From positions 326,640-390,639 of the forward strand of contig JANZZV010000001.1 in NCBI GenBank assembly GCA_026419195.1: DNA of 64,000 nt. Direction: 5' to 3'. Below, in pieces: positions 16,404 to 27,201 of the stretch; the stretch's first letter is position 1, and every line of letters starts with the position of its first letter. The notes under the pieces are model-generated. The model did no database searches, was not told the origin of the DNA, and saw only the letters and a program-made list of their open reading frames with translations. This DNA is from Fervidobacterium sp. GTDB lineage: Bacteria; Thermotogota; Thermotogae; Thermotogales; Fervidobacteriaceae. Made by a program: the position numbers and the translations under genes.

Positions 16404-17468
16404 TTATTTTCTAAACACTCCATCACTTGTTTCAACATCCATCAACTTAGGTACTATACCATATTTTATTTTGTATTTTTCAGCAACTTTTTCAAATGTA
16501 CTTTTAAAATCATCCTTTGCAAGAACTATTACACTACCACCGAAGCCTGCACCAACTATTCTGGCACCAAGTACATTTGGATAATTTTCGAGCTGGTTTA
16601 TTATGAAGTCAATTTCTTCGCAGGAAACTTCGTAATTTTCTTTTAGACTGTAATGCGACTCGTACAGATACTTACCAACCAAAGGTAGATTATCAGTTTC
16701 CAAAGCAGATAAAGTTTTTAATACTCTTTCATTTTCAGTTACAACATGTAATGCACGTTTTCTTAAAACAGGATCTAATATCTTGTCGATATCCTCACGA
16801 GTAACCTCTCTAAAGCTTTTCCTTCCGAGTGATTCAAGTGCAAGTTCGCATTCTCTCCTTCGTTTATTATACTCGGATACACCTAACTCATGTTTTATAC
16901 CAGAATCGATTAAATACAACTTCGTACTATCAAGGTGAAATGGAATGTATTTGTATTCTCTGGTCATTGTGTCTATGAATAATGCGTGATTTTCTTTAGA
17001 CAAAGCAACAGCATACTGGTCCATTATGCCGCATCGTACGCCTACAAATTCAACTTCACATTCATGGGCAATCATTGCAAGTTCTTCTCTTGGTATTTCA
17101 TAACCCATGATCTGAGAAATTGCATAACCTGTTCCAACTTCGAGAGCGGCTGAACTTGACAAACCAGCTCCCATTGGTAAATCAGAATCAATCTTTAAAC
17201 TGAAAGGTTCTACTTCGTATCCGTGTTCTCTCAATTTCACAATCATACCTATAACATAATCAGCCCAAGAGTTTGTTTTTTCCGGTTGTAGAAACTCAAT
17301 ACCTCTTTTAGTTTGTTCCGAAAACAACTTGAATTTTTTCGATGATTCAATTTCGATTCTGATGTACCTTTTTATTGCAAATGGTAATATGAATCCATCG
17401 TTGTAATCAGTGTGCTCTCCTATTAAATTTGCTCTTCCTGGAGAATAAACTATAACCTTCTCGTTCAT
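16404..17468 (-). CDS. galK: Galactokinase
   Basis: 354 aa GHMP kinase that makes galactose 1-phosphate, the first step of the Leloir pathway. The galactokinase signature GRANLIGEHTDYNDGFILP is at the N-terminus. The GHMP ATP loop LPMGAGLSSSAALEV is near residue 100, and the third motif GARIVGAGFGGSVIVL near residue 310. It overlaps galT by 4 bp, so the two are translated together. Confidence 0.97.
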   Translation of the reverse strand: MNEKVIVYSPGRANLIGEHTDYNDGFILPFAIKRYIRIEIESSKKFKLFSEQTKRGIEFLQPEKTNSWADYVIGMIVKLREHGYEVEPFSLKIDSDLPMGAGLSSSAALEVGTGYAISQIMGYEIPREELAMIAHECEVEFVGVRCGIMDQYAVALSKENHALFIDTMTREYKYIPFHLDSTKLYLIDSGIKHELGVSEYNKRRRECELALESLGRKSFREVTREDIDKILDPVLRKRALHVVTENERVLKTLSALETDNLPLVGKYLYESHYSLKENYEVSCEEIDFIINQLENYPNVLGARIVGAGFGGSVIVLAKDDFKSTFEKVAEKYKIKYGIVPKLMDVETSDGVFRK

Positions 17469-18421
17469 ACAACAACCTCCACATTTCTTAATTCCTTTGC
17501 CGCTTCTTCAGGTACCTTAGGATTTATGAAAGCCCAGGTTCCTGTTTCTACACTTGCCATCCATTTTATCTTGTCTTTGTCCCTCTTAACTGGGTTAAAC
17601 TCTATATGAAAATGGAATGCATGATTGTACCTTACATCGTTGACTGGTGCTTGGAAAAGCATCATCATGTACGGAAACGCTTGTTGAAAAAGCAGATCAT
17701 ATTTCATTGTAACAACTTTTAGGGTTTTTGCCAAGAGGTGTCTTTCCTCGTTTTCAAACTCGACAATTGTACTTACGTGTCTTTTTGGGTACACATGCAC
17801 TTCGTAAGGCCACCTTGCGTAAAACGGTACTAAGGCGATAAAACTTTCATTCTCATATATGATTCGCTCTTTTAATCTTAGCTCTTGCTCAACTACATCA
17901 CAAATCCCACATCGACCGTTATTATCAAAATACTCAGAAAGCGCATTAATTTTCACATCTATTCTCTTTGGTAAAAACGGGAAGGCATACAGTTGACCAT
18001 GTGGATGTGGTAAAGTGGCACCAACTTCCCTACCACGATTTTCAAAGATATATACGTACTTTATAGATGGATACTGCGACAAATCTACATATCTGTCGAT
18101 CCACATATTGATTAGTTTTTCTATTTGATGAACTGGCATAAGGCTCATCGCACTGTCGTGCTCAATTGTGTAAACTACCACTTCGCATTGTCCATTTGAC
18201 TTTTCTTTTTTGAAGATCTCGCTTAAAGATTTCACATCTGGGGCAGATAGTTTCATAGAAGGAAATTTGTTGTCAAAAGATGCAAGGTCATAAATATCCG
18301 AAAATTCATCACCACCAGGACATAAAGGACAAGTATTTACTGGATTCGTTGGTCTTGACTGTGTATACGCAGAAACAAGTACCCATTCATTAGTGAGTAT
18401 ATTCCATCTTCTTTCCATCAT
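17465..18421 (-). CDS. galT: Galactose-1-phosphate uridylyltransferase
   Basis: 318 aa HIT-superfamily enzyme exchanging UMP between UDP-glucose and galactose 1-phosphate. The active-site motif LPHPHGQLYAFPF, with the nucleophilic His, is near residue 142. Zn-type cysteines are in NTCPLCPGGDE and in GRCGICDVVEQE. It overlaps the GH36 gene by 4 bp and galK by 4 bp. No galE is in the window. Confidence 0.96.
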   Translation of the reverse strand: MMERRWNILTNEWVLVSAYTQSRPTNPVNTCPLCPGGDEFSDIYDLASFDNKFPSMKLSAPDVKSLSEIFKKEKSNGQCEVVVYTIEHDSAMSLMPVHQIEKLINMWIDRYVDLSQYPSIKYVYIFENRGREVGATLPHPHGQLYAFPFLPKRIDVKINALSEYFDNNGRCGICDVVEQELRLKERIIYENESFIALVPFYARWPYEVHVYPKRHVSTIVEFENEERHLLAKTLKVVTMKYDLLFQQAFPYMMMLFQAPVNDVRYNHAFHFHIEFNPVKRDKDKIKWMASVETGTWAFINPKVPEEAAKELRNVEVVV

Positions 18422-20103
18422 TTTTCCTCACCTTCCAACTTTATTTTGCTTTCGGTGTAGTAATTGAACGTTCTACCATCTTCTCTTTTCTCAACATTTT
18501 TAACAAGACCTACTCCCTTTTTATCAAGAAAAACATCGAACTTTGCTTGTTTCAAGTCTTTAATTATTAACTTGTCACATCCATTAATTGCACAACTTGT
18601 TATTCTGTATTCACCATCCAATATACCTTCCACTTTAAAAAACCTTTTTCCAAACTTTCTATATTCCAAAATAAAATCCCAAAGCTTTTTGTCTATTTCT
18701 AATGATAAGTTATCGCTCTGAATTATCATATTATCAAGCAGTAAAGATACATACGCATACAGCTCTCTATGACAATCGTTAAGTTGTGTATTTTCTTTTC
18801 TTAACATCAAACAATCTGGATCATTCCACCAAAGAACATTGTTCATAAAAGCTCTTGTGAGTACATTTCTAAGTGCATAATAAGCATTTGGATAACCTAT
18901 ATCTGGTCCGTTTGGATCCCAATGGGGTGCTGTGTCTGCACTTATACGCATACCATCAACGTAACCCACACTTGGCAACAACGGAGCACCACATCCAAGT
19001 ACAAACGATTCACCAACGGCATGTCTTATAATAGACATTCCCATTCTGTAAGCCTCGACTGGAGTTACGTCTTTGTACCTCTTACCCTGAATTGCACCAG
19101 CGAAGAGAAAGTCAATTTTGAAATAGTCAAATCCTAGCTTTTTTAGCTTGTAAAACAGCTTACTTAACCACTCTGCAACGTCTGGATTTGTTGTATCAAG
19201 AGCGTATATTTTCTTGTTCCAATTTTCGTAAGCAACGACAGGATTGCCATCGCAATCTTTAACAACCCAATCTGGGTGTTGGTTGTAAAGCTTTGAAGTT
19301 TCCGCAACACTGAACGGTGCAAGCCATATACCGGGAGTATATCCATATTCTCTTATCTTGGTCGAAATTATTTCTAGACTTTCAAATTTATCGTTAACTT
19401 CCCAGTCACCAATATCTTTTTCCCAAGCATCATCTATTTGGAAAACATCGTAATTGTAATCTTTTGAAAATGACAAATTTGAACACAGTTTATCGTAATC
19501 AAAATCTAAGAAATATTGATACCAACTTGACCAACCAATTAAATTTTTTCGCTTATAGACAACTTTATTTTCCCTTGCTATCAAATCAGCATAGTGAGGT
19601 AAACCAATATCTGGGTTAGTAAAAAGAATAACAAAAGATTCCAATCTTGTCCAATCATCAAGAACTTTGCCAAAGTATTTTAACTTTACAACTATAGAAT
19701 TTTCGTGTATTTCAAAATAAGGATGCCCGAATCTTGATTCAAGGGCACCTATTACGAAATTATCAGAGCAAATAAAATAATCGCTAATTAACCTTTCAAA
19801 ATATACATCAGGCATAATCGAGGCACTGAATCCAAATTTCTGAATCAATTCGCTTGGAAAATCCAGTTTGAAATTTTTGTCTATTACTCTTGTGGGTCCC
19901 CAAGATTGCCAATTATTTATTAACAGCCTTTCCGGCTTTGGTAAGGAAAAAACTTCTAACTCATCAAGAACACCTTTTGCTTCGATAACAACCTTGTAAC
20001 CAAGGTGAATCTTTTCCAGTTGGATTAACAGTTCACTACTATCAGATTTTCTGTAACCTGTTATTTTTTTCAGTTCTTGGCTATTTAGCGAAGATACAAA
20101 CAT
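18418..20103 (-). CDS. galA: Alpha-galactosidase, GH36 (Thermotoga GalA type)
   Basis: 561 aa, about the length of the Thermotoga maritima enzyme. It hydrolyses terminal alpha-1,6-galactosyl units of raffinose-type sugars and galactomannan fragments. The catalytic nucleophile Asp lies in YFKIDFLFAGA and the acid/base Asp in DGMRISADTAPHW. The N-terminal beta domain carries LINNWQSWGPTRV. No signal peptide is present, so it acts in the cytoplasm on imported oligosaccharides. The ATG at 20103 is chosen because GGGAGTG precedes it; an ATG at 20121 would overlap the regulator gene. Confidence 0.95.
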   Translation of the reverse strand: MFVSSLNSQELKKITGYRKSDSSELLIQLEKIHLGYKVVIEAKGVLDELEVFSLPKPERLLINNWQSWGPTRVIDKNFKLDFPSELIQKFGFSASIMPDVYFERLISDYFICSDNFVIGALESRFGHPYFEIHENSIVVKLKYFGKVLDDWTRLESFVILFTNPDIGLPHYADLIARENKVVYKRKNLIGWSSWYQYFLDFDYDKLCSNLSFSKDYNYDVFQIDDAWEKDIGDWEVNDKFESLEIISTKIREYGYTPGIWLAPFSVAETSKLYNQHPDWVVKDCDGNPVVAYENWNKKIYALDTTNPDVAEWLSKLFYKLKKLGFDYFKIDFLFAGAIQGKRYKDVTPVEAYRMGMSIIRHAVGESFVLGCGAPLLPSVGYVDGMRISADTAPHWDPNGPDIGYPNAYYALRNVLTRAFMNNVLWWNDPDCLMLRKENTQLNDCHRELYAYVSLLLDNMIIQSDNLSLEIDKKLWDFILEYRKFGKRFFKVEGILDGEYRITSCAINGCDKLIIKDLKQAKFDVFLDKKGVGLVKNVEKREDGRTFNYYTESKIKLEGEEK

Positions 20104-20104
20104 C

Positions 20105-21139
<1,035 letters not shown>

Positions 21140-21147
21140 TTATCGCC

Positions 21148-22977
21148 TCACAATTTTTTTAATTCGAATGGTGCAAATTCGATTTTCTTGTTGCCCATAT
21201 AAATTATGTTTTTTGAATTTCTCAAGTTTAACACGTAAACTTCCGAATTTCTCGTTTCAGAAAACTCAGCGTCTATGCCAACAAACTTTGGATTTAAGGA
21301 ATAGGAAAGAAGCTTCTTCCAGCCGTCTTCATCTAGAACACCTGTTATGTAAAATCTTCCATGTTTTTCTGTAACCAACGGTGAACCGTCCTCGAAGATC
21401 CCAATTACATTTGCATCAAAGACTTCAATTTCATCTTTCCAGTATCCTACTTCGATTTTCTGATTAAATATAAATCCACTACATTTATTGACAGCTCCAA
21501 AGTCCATTACTTCTATACCCACTTCTTCTATGAGGCCTTGTGGAGTTCTTTCAACTATCCAATTTTGCTCGTCTTTCAAACCTGACATACAAGTTATGTA
21601 GACCATTCCTTTGAATTTCTTTATCTTCTCAACAAAAACATTACTGATTTTGAAGGCGTAGGGAACTATTAAAACTTTGTAGTCCTGGATATCATCGTCA
21701 TCGAAAACAAAGTCAACATTATAACCCAGCTTTCTTATGGATTTGAATATCTCGACCACACTATCCCAATACCTAAACTTTCTATTGACGTGATTTATCC
21801 TGTGGATCCATTCATTTTCATAACTAAAATAAACGGCAACCTCTCTCTTAGGCTCCAAAACACCGAGAGTTTCTGATTTAACTCTGTTAAATTCCTCCAG
21901 TCTTTTCGTCTTTCTACCAGCGTAATCAACGAGCCCTCCGTGATATTGTTCAGCTCCAAACCTTATCTGATCAAACCTAAACGGCATAACACCAAAAGCA
22001 CCATTGAGAAAACCTTGCTTTATCCACATTCCCAAATATTCTGCTCCATAATTTTCGTTTACTTCCCTCCAATTCACACGGCCCGGTTGTTGTTCAATTA
22101 CCAAAAACGGTGCCTTTTTCAAAGATCGCATTAACGTGTGATTGGCTGATTGTCTCAAAGGGTCGTAATCAACTGTTGCAATATAATTATCCCAAGATAC
22201 AAAATCTAAAATTTTCGACATTTTTCTGTAATCTATATCCATGAAATCAACCATAAAATTATGTGTGATAGGTTTATCTGAGTATTTTCTGATAATACTT
22301 ATTTGCAGATTCATAAAATCAATTGAGCTATCAGACATAAACCTATATATATCAAGCATTTGGTGGGGGTTTTCAAATGTAGGAGTATTTATTGGAAATA
22401 CAATTTGTTCCCAATCGCTATAAACCTGACTCCAAAACACAGTACCCCAAGATTTGTTCAGATTGTCCAAAGTTTTGTACTTATCTTTAAGCCATTGTAT
22501 GAATGCTCTTCTATCATCTTCATTGAAAGAATAAGTTGTTGAATGACAACCAAACTCGTTATCAATCTGCCAAATATCAATTTCTTTCCCATATCTTTTA
22601 GCATACTCTTCTGTGATTCTCATTGCGTATTCACGATAAACCTTAGAATTTGTAGAGTAATGCCTACGACTTCCAAACTCTCTAAGTTGACCTTTATAAT
22701 CAACTGGTAAAATTTCTGGATATTTTCTTATAAGCCACGCAGGAGGTGTTGCTGTTGGCGTTCCAAGTATTATCCTTATGCCATTTTCTTTTAACTTTGA
22801 AATTGCCTTATCGAGCACAGAAAAATCGTATGCCCCTTCCTTTGGTTCAACAACGCTCCATGCGAATTCACCTATACGTACCCATTCAACTCCATATTTT
22901 TTCATTAGCTGAATATGCTCGTCCCAAACGCTTTCATCCCAATGTTCTGGATAGTAGTCTGAACCATAGATTTCCAT
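21148..22977 (-). CDS. Beta-galactosidase, GH42
   Basis: 609 aa GH42 enzyme without a signal peptide. The N-terminal TIM barrel has the GH42 opening YGSDYYPEHWDESVWDEHI and ILGTPTATPPAWL. The acid/base Glu is in IWQIDNEFGCHST near residue 140, and the nucleophile Glu in PFLVIEQQPGRVNW near 295. A trimerisation-type domain and a C-terminal beta domain follow. It is the first gene of the operon, so lactose-like or galactan-derived beta-galactosides are likely the main substrates. The ATG has AAGGGGG upstream. Confidence 0.96.
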   Translation of the reverse strand: MEIYGSDYYPEHWDESVWDEHIQLMKKYGVEWVRIGEFAWSVVEPKEGAYDFSVLDKAISKLKENGIRIILGTPTATPPAWLIRKYPEILPVDYKGQLREFGSRRHYSTNSKVYREYAMRITEEYAKRYGKEIDIWQIDNEFGCHSTTYSFNEDDRRAFIQWLKDKYKTLDNLNKSWGTVFWSQVYSDWEQIVFPINTPTFENPHQMLDIYRFMSDSSIDFMNLQISIIRKYSDKPITHNFMVDFMDIDYRKMSKILDFVSWDNYIATVDYDPLRQSANHTLMRSLKKAPFLVIEQQPGRVNWREVNENYGAEYLGMWIKQGFLNGAFGVMPFRFDQIRFGAEQYHGGLVDYAGRKTKRLEEFNRVKSETLGVLEPKREVAVYFSYENEWIHRINHVNRKFRYWDSVVEIFKSIRKLGYNVDFVFDDDDIQDYKVLIVPYAFKISNVFVEKIKKFKGMVYITCMSGLKDEQNWIVERTPQGLIEEVGIEVMDFGAVNKCSGFIFNQKIEVGYWKDEIEVFDANVIGIFEDGSPLVTEKHGRFYITGVLDEDGWKKLLSYSLNPKFVGIDAEFSETRNSEVYVLNLRNSKNIIYMGNKKIEFAPFELKKL

Positions 22978-23030
22978 ATTTAGTCCCCCTTTGTTAGTTG
23001 TTTTTTGCTATAGTTAATTGATTGATTAAT

Positions 23031-23060
23031 AATTGTATTGGTAACGTTACCGGTACAATT
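23031..23060. promoter_or_regulatory. LacI-family operator of the galactoside operon
   Basis: The core GGTAACGTTACC (23040-23051) is a perfect 12-bp palindrome. Outer arms AATTGTA (23031-23037) and TACAATT (23054-23060) are also perfectly complementary. Only the TT/GG steps between core and arms fail to pair, giving 13 of 15 pairs. The CG-centred core is characteristic of LacI-family operators. It overlaps the expected transcription start of the GH42 gene. Confidence 0.75.
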
Positions 23061-23062
23061 CA

Positions 23063-23089
23063 AGTATAATTAAAGCAAAATGTTTGCAA
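23063..23089 (-). promoter_or_regulatory. Promoter of the galactoside operon
   Basis: On the minus strand: TTGCAA, a 15-nt spacer, then TATACT. The spacer is short, so the assignment is tentative. The start would fall within the LacI-type operator. Confidence 0.4.
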
Positions 23090-23182
23090 TGTTCAAAATC
23101 TGAATATTGTTTAATAATAGCCATTAGAGTTGATTAAATCAAGATCTTTAGTTATTTCTTCTGCTTTCCTGTAATTCCTTTC

Positions 23183-23210
23183 TTGCGTGATTCTTTATAT
23201 GTGTTAAAAT
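23183..23210 (+). promoter_or_regulatory. Possible promoter of the MFS gene (leaderless or nearly so)
   Basis: TTGCGT, a 16-nt spacer, then TAAAAT. The predicted transcription start, near 23217, is next to the ATG at 23219, which has no ribosome binding site. Confidence 0.35.
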
Positions 23211-23218
23211 TAGTTCGT

Positions 23219-24463
23219 ATGGCGAAGTATATGAATCCTTATAGAGCGTTGAAAAACAAGCATTACAGAAAATTTTGGATAGCTCAGAGCATATCTTTAA
23301 TTGGTTCTTGGATCGATACCACTCTAAGAGGGTGGGTAGCTGTTAGTTTATTCTCTGAACAGAAAGCTGCAGGATTCATAGGATTGATTGCCTTTTTAAA
23401 AGGATTTCCTTCTGTTTTCTTCTCCCCGGTAGCAGGTGTTATGATAGATTGGTTTGGTTCTAAGACCATACTGTTTTTTACGCAGTTGATTGATGCTCTC
23501 AACGCCTTTGTGATGGCATATCTTGTTTGGAAAGGTCTTCTTTCACCCGTTTTTTTGCTTCTTTTAAGTTTGGCAATGGGGATTACAAGTGGATTTTACT
23601 TGCCTTCAAGGAATACTTTTATTTCCTCTGTGGTAGAAAAGACTTTGTTACCAAATGCATTAGCGTTGCATTCTATGATATTCAACGTTGCACGTATGGT
23701 TGGTCCTACAATAGCAGGGTTCGTTGTCAAATACTATGGTTTACAAGTTGGATTTATAATCAATGCAATATCGTTTCTTCCTCTTTTGGTTGTGTTGCTA
23801 ATTATTCCAGAGCAACCAACTGTTCAATCAAATACGAAAAATTCACTGAGAAAATTTTTTGTGGATCTTGTGGATGGTATCAAATATACCCTCAAAGACA
23901 AGAATATAAGTTCTACTTTATTAGGTCTCAGTGTGTATTCTCTTTTTGGTATGCCGTTTGGAATGCTTATGCAAGCTTTTGTGAAAAGTGTTGTGAAATC
24001 AGATATCGTTGGCTACGGTATTATAATGGGGTTCATGGGAATTGGTGCGTTTATAGGTGCTAATATAGTTGCGGCTATTAATCCTGAACGGTTGATAAAA
24101 CTTCATGAAGAAATACTATTACTTATAATAGGTCTAAACGTATTTGTTGCAGCTTTGTATCCGAAACTCACTCCATACAGCGCATTGTTGATAGGTGCTT
24201 GCCAATCGTCGTTCTTCAACATAACAAACAGCAGGACACAATTCCTATCACCTTCATCGATGAAAGGGAGAATCATGTCACTGTATTCTTTTATAAATAC
24301 AGGTGGTTCACCACTTGGTACATTCCTCTTAGGTGTACTCGGCAATGTTCTTGGTGTTAGAAGCTCTTATTTTATTTCCTCGTTCATTTTGCTTTCCTAC
24401 GCTGTTGGCAAAATTGGTTTAGTCAACCATCCAAAAATGTCAAAGAGCGATCCTGAAAGATAA
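23219..24463 (+). CDS. MFS transporter (EntS-like, MFS_3 family)
   Basis: About 414 aa with some 11-12 hydrophobic segments. The opening NPYRALKNKHYRKFWIAQSISLIG and GSWIDTTLRGWVAVSL resembles the EntS/MFS_3 exporters. The loop SPVAGVMIDWFGSKTILF is the MFS motif A region. It probably exports a small molecule; the substrate cannot be inferred. Start choice: ATG 23219 or ATG 23231; upstream in-frame TTG/GTG codons would add a non-conserved extension. It stands alone between the divergent galactoside operon and nrdJ. Confidence 0.82.
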   Translation: MAKYMNPYRALKNKHYRKFWIAQSISLIGSWIDTTLRGWVAVSLFSEQKAAGFIGLIAFLKGFPSVFFSPVAGVMIDWFGSKTILFFTQLIDALNAFVMAYLVWKGLLSPVFLLLLSLAMGITSGFYLPSRNTFISSVVEKTLLPNALALHSMIFNVARMVGPTIAGFVVKYYGLQVGFIINAISFLPLLVVLLIIPEQPTVQSNTKNSLRKFFVDLVDGIKYTLKDKNISSTLLGLSVYSLFGMPFGMLMQAFVKSVVKSDIVGYGIIMGFMGIGAFIGANIVAAINPERLIKLHEEILLLIIGLNVFVAALYPKLTPYSALLIGACQSSFFNITNSRTQFLSPSSMKGRIMSLYSFINTGGSPLGTFLLGVLGNVLGVRSSYFISSFILLSYAVGKIGLVNHPKMSKSDPER

Positions 24464-24522
24464 ATATGTGAAATTATCTATCCGTTGCTTGCCAAATCTC
24501 ATTGTGCTATGTTTTGTATGTG

Positions 24523-24552
24523 TTGCATATAAAGCACAACATATGGTATAAT
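24523..24552 (+). promoter_or_regulatory. nrdJ promoter with -10 palindrome
   Basis: TTGCAT, an 18-nt spacer, then TATAAT. The -10 lies inside a perfect inverted repeat, ATGGTAT-A-ATACCAT (24543-24557). An outer pair TTGTGCT/AGCACAA spans about 24503-24538 upstream. The leader is only about 40 nt, too short for a cobalamin riboswitch. Confidence 0.7.
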
Positions 24553-24601
24553 ACCATGGTGTTTAAAGGTTTTTACATTTAGGAGCTTAGGAGGGGTATT
24601 T

Positions 24602-27127
24602 ATGTACTCTGAATTATCTGTCTTAATTGAGCATTGGAAAGGTGTCGAATTATCTAAGAATGCCTACAAGATACTCTCAGAGAGGTATTTTTTGAAAAGT
24701 GCATCAGGAGATTTTCTTGAAACAAAGTGGGATGATATATGTAGACGTGTTGCAAGGGTTGTTGCAACTGCAGAACTTGTGAATAACCCTTTGATAAAGG
24801 AAAAATCACCAACAGAACAACTTGACACGGTAAAATTTTGGGAATCTATCTTTTTTGACTTCCTCAAATCACGTATATTTATTCCCAATAGTCCCACCCT
24901 TTTTAATTCGGGTATGGGAGTTAGACACGAATTGTTGTGGAAACCGTTAGAACAGATGAGTTTGGAGGATTATTGGGAAATTTATAACACGAGGAATCAC
25001 CTTCACATGCTTTCTGCCTGCTTCGTGGTACCAGTTGAGGATAGCATAGAGGGTATTTTCGAAGCTGTAAAGGAATATGCTCTGATAACCAAAGCTGGAG
25101 GAGGTATCGGTAGTAATTTCTCAAGACTTAGACCAAAGGGGAGTTTTGTTGCAGGGACGCATGGACAGGCAAGTGGACCAGTATCATTTATGCACGTTTT
25201 CAATTCAGCAGTTGGTGTGGTTGAACAGGGTTACAGGCGTAGAGGAGCACTTATGGGTATACTAAATATTGACCATCCAGATATAGAAGAGTTTATTACT
25301 GCTAAAGAAGGTAACGATGGCGAAAAAGTGTTAAAGTTTTTTAATATATCGGTTGGAATACCAATGGAGCGTCAAGAATTGTTGAAACTTTACATGGAAG
25401 ATGCTGAGATAGAACTTAAACATCCAAAATCTAGTACCGTAAGAAAAATTAAAGTTAAGGAATTAATAAATAAGATGGCTAAGAACGCGTGGAAAACTGG
25501 TGATCCGGGATTAGCATTCCTTGGTGAGATGAATAAATACTATGCAATGTATCCTGAGATGGTGATCGAAAGTACAAATCCATGTGGAGAGATAGGTCTT
25601 GCACCGTACGAAGCGTGCAACCTTGGATCAATAGATGTTGCTAAATTTTATAAGGATGGAAAATTCCATTGGAATGCGTTTGCTCAAGCAACAAGGTTGG
25701 CTGTAAGGTTTCTTGATAACGTGATAGATGTCAATGTTTTTCCACTCGAGAAAATTACCAGGGCAGTTAAAGAGAGTAGAAGAATAGGTTTAGGGATAAT
25801 GGGATTTGCAGACTTACTTTATTTAATGGATATACCTTACAATGAACATGAAGGGAGACAATTTGCGGCAGATATGACAGCCTTTATGGCGTTACACGGG
25901 CATGACGAATCAAACAAAATTGCCAGAGAAAAAGGAAGCTTTCCTGTTTTTGAAAAGAGTAGATATTACAAAGAAAATGGCTTTGTTCCATTTGCAATGG
26001 GGATGAGTAAATACGACGAAGAATTGAGAGATGTTTTCAGAGAAGCCAAAAGTGGTAAAAGAAATGTAGCAGTTCTAACTATCGCACCAACTGGTTCGAT
26101 TTCAAACATAGCTGATACAAGCAGTGGTCTTGAACCAAATTTCTTACTTGCTTATGTACGCTACATGAACAAACATGACGGTGGCAGGGAGCCTTTGTTC
26201 TATGTAAATAGGGTCCTTGAGGAAAAACTTTCACCTCAGATTCTTGAGAAGATCAAAGAGCGTTTAGTGGAGAAAGGATCGCTCAAAGATCTACCCGAGG
26301 TTCCTGAGCATATAAAACGTGTTTTTGTTACTGCTATGGATATATCTCCAATGGATCATTTGCTCATGCAAGACGCATTTCAAAGATATGTCGATAACAA
26401 TATATCAAAGACAATAAATATGCCAAATAGTGCCACAGAAGAAGACGTACTTAACATATACCTTGAAGCCATGAAGTTAAACATTAGAGGATTAACAATT
26501 TACAGAGACGGCTCGTTGCAAACGCAGGTTCTTACAGCTGCAAAAAATCTAAAAACAAAAGATGCACCAAAGGTACAATTCTTTTTACTCGATGAAAAAC
26601 ACAAGTTACGACCAAGACCAAGAAAGGAGACGCTTAGAAGCGTTACAAGAAAGTTCAAAACAGACACGGGAACCACTTATATTACTGTAAGTTTTGACGA
26701 TAATGGAGAAGCTGTTGAAATATTCCTTTCTAATGGGACAGAACTTGCGGAGGCCATTGGAAGACTAAGTTCGATTGCTCTAAGAGCAGGTGTGTCAGCC
26801 GAAGAAATACTCGAGCAGCTTAGAAAAGTCAAAGGAACGTACACTCCTGCATTAGCAAAAGAAATCAAAAGTGCGGTGGATGATTTTGCTGAACTTTGGG
26901 GTGAGACACAAATTGGAGAGATAGACACCTTTGTCGTAGATGGTACGGTGAAGACACCCGAAGAAATTGAAAAGTTTGTGACAGCGAATGGTTTAGAATG
27001 GAGCGAAGGATATTACGTTGATGCTGACGGAAATACCTATTGTCCATCGTGTTTGTCAAAGAACAGCATTTTGAAACAAGAAGGTTGTACAAGTTGTAGA
27101 AAATGTGGTTGGAGTAAATGTAGCTGA
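24602..27127 (+). CDS. nrdJ: Adenosylcobalamin-dependent ribonucleotide reductase (class II)
   Basis: 841 aa. It reduces ribonucleotides to deoxyribonucleotides using a B12-derived radical. Seen: FIPNSPTLFNSG, the first redox Cys in LSACFVVPVEDSIEGIF, KAGGGIGSNFSRLRP, the active-site NPCGEIGLAPYEACNLGS (N-C-E motif), and APTGSISNIADTSSGLEPNF. The C-terminus holds a zinc-ribbon-like cysteine set (CPSCLSKN, then CTSCRKCGWSKC). No N-terminal ATP cone is evident. The ATG has GGAGGGG 7 nt upstream. A terminator shared with rex follows. Confidence 0.95.
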   Translation: MYSELSVLIEHWKGVELSKNAYKILSERYFLKSASGDFLETKWDDICRRVARVVATAELVNNPLIKEKSPTEQLDTVKFWESIFFDFLKSRIFIPNSPTLFNSGMGVRHELLWKPLEQMSLEDYWEIYNTRNHLHMLSACFVVPVEDSIEGIFEAVKEYALITKAGGGIGSNFSRLRPKGSFVAGTHGQASGPVSFMHVFNSAVGVVEQGYRRRGALMGILNIDHPDIEEFITAKEGNDGEKVLKFFNISVGIPMERQELLKLYMEDAEIELKHPKSSTVRKIKVKELINKMAKNAWKTGDPGLAFLGEMNKYYAMYPEMVIESTNPCGEIGLAPYEACNLGSIDVAKFYKDGKFHWNAFAQATRLAVRFLDNVIDVNVFPLEKITRAVKESRRIGLGIMGFADLLYLMDIPYNEHEGRQFAADMTAFMALHGHDESNKIAREKGSFPVFEKSRYYKENGFVPFAMGMSKYDEELRDVFREAKSGKRNVAVLTIAPTGSISNIADTSSGLEPNFLLAYVRYMNKHDGGREPLFYVNRVLEEKLSPQILEKIKERLVEKGSLKDLPEVPEHIKRVFVTAMDISPMDHLLMQDAFQRYVDNNISKTINMPNSATEEDVLNIYLEAMKLNIRGLTIYRDGSLQTQVLTAAKNLKTKDAPKVQFFLLDEKHKLRPRPRKETLRSVTRKFKTDTGTTYITVSFDDNGEAVEIFLSNGTELAEAIGRLSSIALRAGVSAEEILEQLRKVKGTYTPALAKEIKSAVDDFAELWGETQIGEIDTFVVDGTVKTPEEIEKFVTANGLEWSEGYYVDADGNTYCPSCLSKNSILKQEGCTSCRKCGWSKCS

Positions 27128-27166
27128 TCTTATTTGTTGGTGATTTCCAAAAAAGTCATAGAAAAT

Positions 27167-27201
27167 AAAAAAATGTCCTGACATTTGTCAGGACATTTTT
27201 T
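27167..27201. terminator. Bidirectional terminator between nrdJ and rex
   Basis: A perfect 10-bp stem (TGTCCTGACA/TGTCAGGACA) with a 2-nt loop is flanked by A-runs on the left and T-runs on the right, so it works on both strands. It overlaps the rex stop codon. Confidence 0.9.

Noticed and set aside
24464..24601. Cobalamin riboswitch upstream of nrdJ
   Set aside because: The promoter leaves only a leader of about 40 nt, with no B12-box-like sequence.
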